Positions 5,509-10,722 of a DNA stretch of 10,722 nt are shown in pieces. Below the pieces are notes generated by a model. The model worked only from the letters and a program-made list of their open reading frames with translations. It made no database searches and was not told the origin of the DNA. A program made the translations under genes and the position numbers. How positions within the stretch are numbered: position 1 is the stretch's first letter; each line of letters opens with the position of its first letter. Origin of the DNA: Candidatus Aenigmatarchaeota archaeon (GTDB taxonomy: Archaea; Aenigmatarchaeota; Aenigmatarchaeia; QMZS01); contig QMZS01000024.1 in the NCBI GenBank assembly GCA_003663295.1, forward strand, positions 1 through 10,722, read 5' to 3'.

Positions 5509-5644
5509 GGCATTTTACGTGGGTTTTTTGGAAATTTTGCGATTCTACGGCAAATTTGGGGGATACGGGCGATTTTAGATGTTTAGCTAGTTTGCTTTAA
5601 AATTCGGAATAGAGGCTTTTTAGCCAATCTCCTAAAGAAACAAG

Positions 5645-5654
5645 ATTATAATTA
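5645..5654 (+). promoter_or_regulatory. TATA box of the M29 aminopeptidase gene
   Basis: ATTATAATTA is centred about 27 nt before the ATG at 5677, the usual archaeal TATA-to-start distance for a leaderless transcript. No Shine-Dalgarno precedes the ATG (AAACTAATATT). The rest of 5514-5644 holds no gene I can recognise, though it is more G-rich than other gaps in the window. Confidence 0.6.
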
Positions 5655-5676
5655 TTACGGAAATTAAACTAATATT

Positions 5677-6660
5677 ATGGAGAATTCTGTTAAGAAGGAT
5701 ATGCAGACACCAGCCCGTATTTGTGTCAGAACCTGCATGAAAGTAAAACCTGGTGAGAAAGCATTAATTGTAAATGAAAACAATGACTGCATAGTTGATG
5801 CTTTTAAAGAAGCCTGCGAGGAAGCCGGAGCCACAGTGAAAATTAAAAATGTGAAACTTGAAAGGGATAGGGAAGAACCCCCGGAAGATATAGCAAATGA
5901 ACTAATGAACTCCAATGTTGTGCTTTTGATAACTCAACATTCTTTGACTCATACAACCGCAGTTATGAATGCGCGAAAAAGTGGAGTGAGGATTGCTTCG
6001 CTTCCTGGAATTACAGAAGAAATGTTTTGCAGAGCCGTGCCTGTTGATTATGTTAAGATGCAGGAACTTGGAGAGAAAGTAAAAAGAATACTTGAAAAAA
6101 ATGAGTTTGTAAGAATAAAGACAGATAAGGGAACTGATGTTGAAGTGGGAATAAAAGGGAGAAATTTTATAGTGGACTCAGGTCTTATTGATGGATTTGG
6201 TTTGATAAATCTCCCAGATGGCGAGGTTGAGGTTGCTCCTCTGGAGACTAAAACAAATGGGAAAATTGTTGTGGATGGTTGCGGTTCTCCGGTTTGCGAA
6301 ACAAAATTTGGAAAAGTAGGAAGAATAAAGCAGGATATAATCTTGTCAATAGAAAATGGCCGGGTTGTAAACATTGAAGGCGGGGAACAGGCAGAAATCC
6401 TTAAAAATACCCTGCAAGATATGAATGACCCAAGAGCTTACACAATCGCAGAGTTTGCGGTGGGAATAAATCCAAAAGCAGAGATAACAGATAAAATCCT
6501 TGAATCAGAGAAAGTTTTGGGCACAGTGCATTTTGCTCTCGGAGAAAACCGGAGCCTGGGCGGGGTGAATGAAAGCAAGATACACTGGGATTTTGTCCTG
6601 AAAGACCCGAAAATATATTCAAAAGAAAGGAAATTAATTCTTGATTGCTCTAAATTATAA
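5677..6660 (+). CDS. M29-type metallo-aminopeptidase (leucyl aminopeptidase/aminopeptidase T family)
   Basis: Cytosolic exopeptidase expected to release N-terminal residues from peptides using a two-metal centre. The N-terminal domain (1-125) has RICVRTCMKVKPGEKALIV and an alpha/beta pattern with THTTAVMNARKSGVRIASLPG (91-111). The C-terminal domain carries the family metal-ligand motifs: PDGEVEVAPLE (E183), TIAEFAVGIN (E259), GTVHFALGEN (H285) and IHWDFVL (H303, D305). At 327 aa it matches the compact archaeal form rather than the roughly 400-residue bacterial enzymes. The start is the ATG right after a well-placed TATA box. It stands alone, with no operon partner. Substrate preference cannot be inferred. 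Confidence 0.9.
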   Translation: MENSVKKDMQTPARICVRTCMKVKPGEKALIVNENNDCIVDAFKEACEEAGATVKIKNVKLERDREEPPEDIANELMNSNVVLLITQHSLTHTTAVMNARKSGVRIASLPGITEEMFCRAVPVDYVKMQELGEKVKRILEKNEFVRIKTDKGTDVEVGIKGRNFIVDSGLIDGFGLINLPDGEVEVAPLETKTNGKIVVDGCGSPVCETKFGKVGRIKQDIILSIENGRVVNIEGGEQAEILKNTLQDMNDPRAYTIAEFAVGINPKAEITDKILESEKVLGTVHFALGENRSLGGVNESKIHWDFVLKDPKIYSKERKLILDCSKL

Positions 6661-6722
6661 TTCACTATTTAATATTATAAAAATCATGTAAAATCTAAAG
6701 GAAGGCTCTATAGAAATCCTAT

Positions 6723-6743
6723 GATTTAGCCAAAGGCTAAATC
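6723..6743. repeat. Perfect hairpin: 9-bp inverted repeat, 3-nt loop
   Basis: GATTTAGCC (6723-6731), loop AAA, then GGCTAAATC (6735-6743), with no mismatch. It lies 63 bp after the aminopeptidase stop and just before recognisable surface-protein coding begins. No T-run follows, so a simple terminator is unlikely. It could be a small palindromic element or the scar of a rearrangement. Confidence 0.8.
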
Positions 6744-7910
6744 GGGCAGCAATCAAGGGAACAAAGGTTTCAATAATCTTCAACGCAACCGATGCAAATT
6801 TAAACTCAACCTGGATAATCATAACCCTCCCAAACACAACAAATATTACAGTAATTCAATCCTTAAATTATACCACAACCCAAACAGGAAAACACAATGT
6901 AACTTTCCACGCAAATGACCTCGCAGAAAACGCAGCAATAAAAACAACATATCACCTCTCAAGAAAAGGAATCAATTTCAAATCAGACATAAAAAATACA
7001 ATGAGTCTTATTTAAATTCATCACTAAATTCCTATTACGAAAATAATATAATCTCCTCAAGCACAACCAATGGAAATCTCTCAATAGTTCTTCCAGACGC
7101 AATTCTCGACCTGGAATTCTCAGCATTTAATAACACAATAAAAGTAAAACTCCGAAACATAGACCTTTCTGAAAACAACAACAAAGCAATTAATTTGGAT
7201 AAGTTCATTTCAGGACAACAAACCTACGCAATAAACACAACCTACAATTTCACAAATTCAACAATATATTTCTATTACGCAGAAACCGGGGCATAACAAA
7301 TGAAGATTATATAAATTTATACAAATGCAAAAACTGGAGCATAATAAACCGAACCTGCGAAGACAATACTTGGGCAATCCAAAACGCAACCCAGAATAAA
7401 ACAGAGAATTATTTCTTAACAAACCAGATTCGTTTCTCATGATTCCAGATAATCCGGGAACTCTACTGCGGTGACGGAGCTTGCAACAACCGGGAAACCT
7501 GCTCAAATTGTTCAACAGACTGCGGAACCTGCCCCGATGACAACGACGATGAGGGGGGTTCGGGAAGCGGAGGAATGGGTCTTTCAACATCAGATAAAAT
7601 AATAATAACAAACAAAGACCAAATCACAAAAATAGAAATCAATTTAAACCAGAAAGTTTATTCCCCATATTTAAAAGTTGAACAATTCTCAACAAGCTCA
7701 ATAATAACCAACGCAACAATTGAGTTCAGTGTAAACAATTCGTGGATAATAAATAATAATATCTTAATAATCTCAATGTTAAGATACAACAACAACTGGA
7801 TAAAACTAAAAACTGAGGTAATCAATCAAACAGCAACCCAAATTTTATACAAAGCATACACAAACGGATTCTCATACTTCGCGATAGCAGGAGAAACCGA
7901 ACTCTTAATC

Positions 7911-7927
7911 TGCAATAATGGAGAAAC
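7911..7927 (+). repeat. 17-bp direct repeat, copy 1 (CNNGET module)
   Basis: TGCAATAATGGAGAAAC recurs exactly at 8052-8068. Both copies encode CNNGET, the start of a Cys-rich repeat module in the broken surface-protein gene. Copy 1 continues into SCSGDLIELCENN. The repeat reflects tandem protein modules. Confidence 0.85.
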
Positions 7928-8051
7928 CAGCTGTTCAGGAGATCTCATTGAACTCTGCGAAAACAACAACCGGAGAATCAAAGAAACATGCGAACACAGG
8001 TTGTACCAAACAACAATAACCTGCAATTTAGAACCGGTGATTGACCAAATT

Positions 8052-8068
8052 TGCAATAATGGAGAAAC
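8052..8068 (+). repeat. 17-bp direct repeat, copy 2 (truncated CNNGET module)
   Basis: Exact second copy of the 7911-7927 sequence. After CNNGET the reading departs at once into KNFMIRFLYINIVKSNN and stops, so the module is cut off here. This may mark the right-hand breakpoint of the gene fragment. Confidence 0.85.
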
Positions 8069-8119
8069 TAAGAATTTCATGATTAGGTTCCTATATATAA
8101 ATATAGTGAAATCAAATAA

Positions 8120-8920
8120 CTAAATTCCAATTAACATAGCCTTTTTCTCAATACGCCTGAATGCAAAATAAGCAATAGAAATTGATATTATTGAAAAAAT
8201 TGCAAGATAAATTAACTGGGGCATAATTTGAGTTAAAGTTGCGCCTTCCATCCCAATCATCCTCAAAGTACTTATTGCTTGAGTGGTTGGAAGAACTTCG
8301 CAGAAAGCCCTGAGGGATTCAGGAAATACTTCAAGAGGATAAAAAACACCTGACAACAACATTAAAACCTCTGATAATATAAACGAAATCTCAGAGATTC
8401 CTTCTCTCCACGCCCCGAGAACAGCCAGGGTCATACCCACACCAGAAAAAGACAGAAAAGTAAGAAAAAACACCATTCCCGCGAGAATCAGACTTCCCTT
8501 GAAAGTAAACTCATAGGAAAAAATAATTAACATTAAAATCAAAAGACTTATTAACAATACCTCAATCATAGAAGCCACAGCCTTTGCAAACAAAAATGCA
8601 AATCTTGAAGCCGGGGACAGGAAAAAATAAGTTGAACTTCTGTGATATTTTTCCCTCACAAAAGCGCTTGAAAGAGGTCCGAGACAAATTCCAATAGCGG
8701 GCCATAACAGGCTCCCGGTTACAAGAAAAATTATATAATTGTCTTTGTTCAATCCACCTATCTCAACAGAACTGGATGAAAAAACTGCGCCCCATACAAG
8801 AAGGAAAGATAAAAGAAAAGCAAGTGTTCCAAATATATCCCAGATTATTCTTTCCTTCCACCGATAATATTTTCTTATTTCAGCAATTGTCAAAACCACA
8901 AAATCAGAAACAAATCTCAT
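8120..8920 (-). CDS. ABC-2 type transporter permease
   Basis: A 266-residue integral membrane protein with about six hydrophobic helices: about residues 29-48, 66-85, 112-135, 141-165, 175-200 and 232-252. The N-terminus is a short amphipathic cytosolic stretch (IAEIRKYYRWKERIIWD), and the loop REGISEISFILSEVLMLLSGVFYPLEVFPESLR is typical of the ABC-2 family, which exports drugs, lipids or polysaccharides. It is paired with the ATPase gene upstream through a 4-bp ATGA overlap, so the two form one exporter. The substrate is unknown. Its stop overlaps the end of the broken surface-protein frame on the other strand. Confidence 0.9.
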   Translation of the reverse strand: MRFVSDFVVLTIAEIRKYYRWKERIIWDIFGTLAFLLSFLLVWGAVFSSSSVEIGGLNKDNYIIFLVTGSLLWPAIGICLGPLSSAFVREKYHRSSTYFFLSPASRFAFLFAKAVASMIEVLLISLLILMLIIFSYEFTFKGSLILAGMVFFLTFLSFSGVGMTLAVLGAWREGISEISFILSEVLMLLSGVFYPLEVFPESLRAFCEVLPTTQAISTLRMIGMEGATLTQIMPQLIYLAIFSIISISIAYFAFRRIEKKAMLIGI

Positions 8921-9882
8921 TTTCCCACGAGATGAACAAAAACATCCTCTAAAGTTGGAGAGACTTTTTGGATATTCTGTATTTTATTTTCTCTCTGGAT
9001 CTCTTTCATAAGATGGTTGACCTGAGTTTTCTCTTTTAAAATAATTCTAAGCGACTGCGTATCTTCTAGCAAATTTACACTTTCTACATATTTAAGTTTA
9101 TCTAAGTTTTCAATCAATTTTGAAGAAACTTTGTCAAATTCTACTTCAAATATTTCCTCTTTTTTTAATTCTTTCTTCAGGCTTTCTGGTGTTCCGGTTT
9201 TTATGATTCTACCTTTATTAATTATAGCAACCCTGTCGCAGAGAAAATCAGCTTCTTCCATATTATGGGTTGTAAGAATTATGCTTGATTTTTTCTTTCT
9301 CTTTTTTATCATTTCCCTCACTTTTATTGCAACAACAGGGTCAAGACCTATTGTTGGTTCATCAAGAAAAAGAATTTCAGGGTCATTCAAAAACGATTTT
9401 GCGAGGCAGAATCTCATAACCTCTCCGGTAGAATATAAATCCGAGTAAAGATTTTCTTTTCCTCTTAATCCAAAAAAATCTATTAGTTCCTCAGCCTTCT
9501 CTTTTTTAACCCCATAAATTTTTGCATAGGTAAGAAGATTCTGTTTTCCGGTTAGTTCCCACCACATATTTGCCCTCGCAAAAACCCCGTTAATTCTTCC
9601 CGCAATTTTCTTTTTGTTTTCGGGCATTTTTTCGCCGAGAACAAATATTTCACCTTCGTCAGTTTCCATCAATCCGCTTATCATTTTCATAAGTGAGGTT
9701 TTCCCCGCTCCGTTTGAGCCAAGCAAACCAAAAATTTCTCCTTTTTTAATTTCAAAATCCACATTATCAAGAACTTTTTTCTTTTTTGGAGCCACAATAT
9801 TTTTTATTCTTTTGAGTCCTTTTGGTTTATATTCCTTGTCAGGATAATATTTGACTATATTTTTAACAACAATTTCGTTCAT
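8917..9882 (-). CDS. ABC transporter ATP-binding protein (ABC-2/NatA-DrrA-like)
   Basis: A 321-residue nucleotide-binding subunit that drives the permease encoded by the next gene. Walker A is GSNGAGKT (55-62), Walker B ILFLDE (170-175) with Glu175, the D-loop GLD (179-181) and the H-loop H206 (LTTHN). The C-terminal 90 residues (about 225-321) form an accessory domain as in the NatA/DrrA group, ending VSPTLEDVFVHLVGK. Two departures stand out: the signature motif is YSTGE (150-154) rather than LSGGQ, and no glutamine is visible at the Q-loop (GVFARANMWWELTG, about 99-112). The YSTG form occurs in this subfamily. MNEIVVKNIVKYY is a normal family start. It follows the TIM-barrel gene by 25 bp. 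Confidence 0.93.
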   Translation of the reverse strand: MNEIVVKNIVKYYPDKEYKPKGLKRIKNIVAPKKKKVLDNVDFEIKKGEIFGLLGSNGAGKTSLMKMISGLMETDEGEIFVLGEKMPENKKKIAGRINGVFARANMWWELTGKQNLLTYAKIYGVKKEKAEELIDFFGLRGKENLYSDLYSTGEVMRFCLAKSFLNDPEILFLDEPTIGLDPVVAIKVREMIKKRKKKSSIILTTHNMEEADFLCDRVAIINKGRIIKTGTPESLKKELKKEEIFEVEFDKVSSKLIENLDKLKYVESVNLLEDTQSLRIILKEKTQVNHLMKEIQRENKIQNIQKVSPTLEDVFVHLVGK

Positions 9883-9907
9883 TATTAAATATAAAAGAAA
9901 AACTCAA

Positions 9908-10722
9908 TTATCTATATTTTTCAGTTTCCCATTCCTTTGCTTTTCCTTTCTCAAGAGCGGCTTTGCTCAGGAATCCATGCTTGCCTTCAGGTGTGGTTAT
10001 TAGACCTTTAATTGGGTCAAAAGCGTGTTCCATTATCTCCGCATCTTGCATCCTCAAATTCTTTTCTTCAATCCCATAAAATGCGGGTGGTAAATCTGCA
10101 ACTGAAACATCCATTTTTAAATATTCAATAATCTTCCTGAGAGCTAAAGTTGACTGATCAACTGGATCTCCTCCAACTCCTCCGCCCCTCTCAAAAATAA
10201 TATATTTGTTTTCAGTTTCATCAAAACCTTTTTTTCTCAGGGCGAGCATCCAGGTATACAACCATTCCTGTTGTTCTGAACCAAGAGGAATTGGAACATG
10301 GGCGGGTTCGACCGGAGTTGGCCACCCAACATGAAGAACCCCAATATATTTTCCCCCATCAGAATCCATTTCATCTATGCAATTTTCTAAAGGGTTTATA
10401 CCAGCCCCAAGAATGTGTTCAAAATCAATTGCCGCTCTGCAGTGTTTTGTCCCCGCATTCTTGCACAGGACAACAAAATGTTTCGGGTTAGTCAACCTAT
10501 ATTCTTCTTCCATTCCAGCCCCAACCATCGCAGTCTCAATCACAAAATCAAGGTTGTATTTCTCAAGAATTGGTTTTGGGTTTTCAAGTTTTACTGGATT
10601 AAGATGACCCCAAATATATTTTAATGAAACTGCAGGAACCCATATTTTTGAATTATATTTAACTTCTTCGAAAGTTTTGTCTCCAACCACGCCGCACCAT
10701 AAAGGGTCTTTTTTATCAGACA
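9908..10722 (-). CDS. TIM-barrel-like protein, possibly xylose isomerase/AP endonuclease 2 superfamily (5' end beyond the right edge)
   Basis: The open frame runs from the window edge to the stop at 9908, 270 residues visible; a GTG at 10690 is not needed as a start because coding continues upstream (DPLWCGVVGDKTFEE). Segments suggesting a barrel with acidic/His metal ligands are DFVIETAM, CRAAIDFEHILGAGINP, KYIGVLHVGWPTPVEPAHVPIPLGS, KYIIFERGGGVGG and LALRKIIEYLKMDV. This pattern of Glu, Asp/Glu-His, HVGWP and terminal Glu strands resembles sugar isomerase/endonuclease IV-like barrels, but I do not recognise the exact family. It may be in one operon with the ABC exporter 25 bp downstream. 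The coding call is strong, the function tentative. Confidence 0.8.
   Translation of the reverse strand, partial: SDKKDPLWCGVVGDKTFEEVKYNSKIWVPAVSLKYIWGHLNPVKLENPKPILEKYNLDFVIETAMVGAGMEEEYRLTNPKHFVVLCKNAGTKHCRAAIDFEHILGAGINPLENCIDEMDSDGGKYIGVLHVGWPTPVEPAHVPIPLGSEQQEWLYTWMLALRKKGFDETENKYIIFERGGGVGGDPVDQSTLALRKIIEYLKMDVSVADLPPAFYGIEEKNLRMQDAEIMEHAFDPIKGLITTPEGKHGFLSKAALEKGKAKEWETEKYR

Larger units (their letters stand above)
6725..8123 (+). pseudogene. Broken surface/adhesin-like protein gene with a PGF-pre-PGF type domain
   Basis: Coding sense runs through three frames. Frame A (6725-7015) has GTKVSIIFNATDANLNSTWI, an Ig-like beta-sandwich segment, then stops. Frame B (about 6991-7296) continues with YNESYLNSSLNSYYENNIIS and IVLPDAILDLEFSAF, then stops. 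Frame C (about 7287-8123) gives ITNEDYINLYKCKNWSIINR, an in-frame TGA at 7440-7442, then CGDGACNNRETCSNCSTDCG, an acidic Gly-rich linker, and about 90 residues like PGF-pre-PGF domains (IEFSVNNSWI ... MLRYNNNWIKLKT ... TNGFSYFAIAGE). Cys-rich CNNGET modules end it. Many N-x-S/T sequons suggest an extracellular glycoprotein. No start codon with signal peptide and no C-terminal anchor are present. Both frameshifts sit in homopolymers (A6 at 6991-6996, G4 at 7288-7291) and one added base repairs each. Decay is most likely; sequencing error cannot be excluded. Confidence 0.8.

Noticed and set aside
5484..5513. N-terminal extension of the histone-fold protein (start at 5513)
   Set aside because: The extra codons are the TATA box and spacer. 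The family-like sequence begins only at the ATG at 5483.
5514..5644. A G-richer gap considered as a possible structured RNA
   Set aside because: I could find only short stems (for example GGCT/AGCC) and no recognisable RNA family. Nothing supports a call beyond the aminopeptidase promoter at its right end.
7440..7442. In-frame TGA as a recoded codon (selenocysteine, Trp or Gly)
   Set aside because: glyS, the archaemetzincin-like gene and the ABC ATPase all end in TGA, so TGA is a stop here. No SECIS-like context was seen, and two frameshifts in the same gene favour decay.
7258..7611. A 117-codon minus-strand frame, rich in Cys, Leu and Arg
   Set aside because: It is the complement of the surface-protein coding with its Cys-rich module. 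The composition is an artefact and there is no promoter.

Overview
The window is archaeal, probably from a small-genome lineage of the DPANN type (lineage is an inference). It carries an archaeal glycyl-tRNA synthetase with a Cys4 zinc insertion, a Sec61-beta subunit, Cbf5 pseudouridine synthase, the tRNA-splicing endonuclease EndA, an archaemetzincin homologue, a histone-fold protein, and a PGF-pre-PGF type surface protein. TATA boxes lie about 20-27 nt upstream of start codons, which suggests leaderless transcripts. The DNA is AT-rich and tightly packed, with several 4-bp overlaps.

Layout. 1-396 (-): 5' part of a family 2 glycosyltransferase that leaves the left edge. 443-2160 (+): glyS, then Sec61-beta. 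2157-4876 (-): a compact operon read as archaemetzincin-like protein, endA, a membrane-anchored coiled-coil protein of unknown function, and cbf5. 4932-5206 (-): a tRNA-Leu(CAA) gene that appears to be interrupted three times, in the D loop (about 33 nt), after anticodon position 37 (52 nt) and in the T loop (106 nt). 5307-5483 (-): a histone-fold protein. 5677-6660 (+): an M29-type aminopeptidase. 6725-8123 (+): a broken surface-protein gene with two frameshifts and a nonsense codon. 8120-9882 (-): an ABC-2 exporter (ATPase and permease). 9908-10722 (-): a TIM-barrel-like protein that leaves the right edge.

Two things stand out. First, the tRNA-Leu(CAA) folds into a textbook 84-nt class II tRNA only after removal of three introns. 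The gene for the enzyme that would remove them, endA, lies one gene downstream of it. Second, endA is coupled by an ATGA stop/start overlap to an archaemetzincin homologue. In that protein every residue of the HExxHxxGxxH protease site has been replaced, while the structural Cys4 zinc site is intact, so it looks like a pseudo-protease kept for another job. EndA also has an unusual lysine-rich tail of about 115 residues. Together with Cbf5, the 2157-5206 block reads as an RNA-processing neighbourhood.
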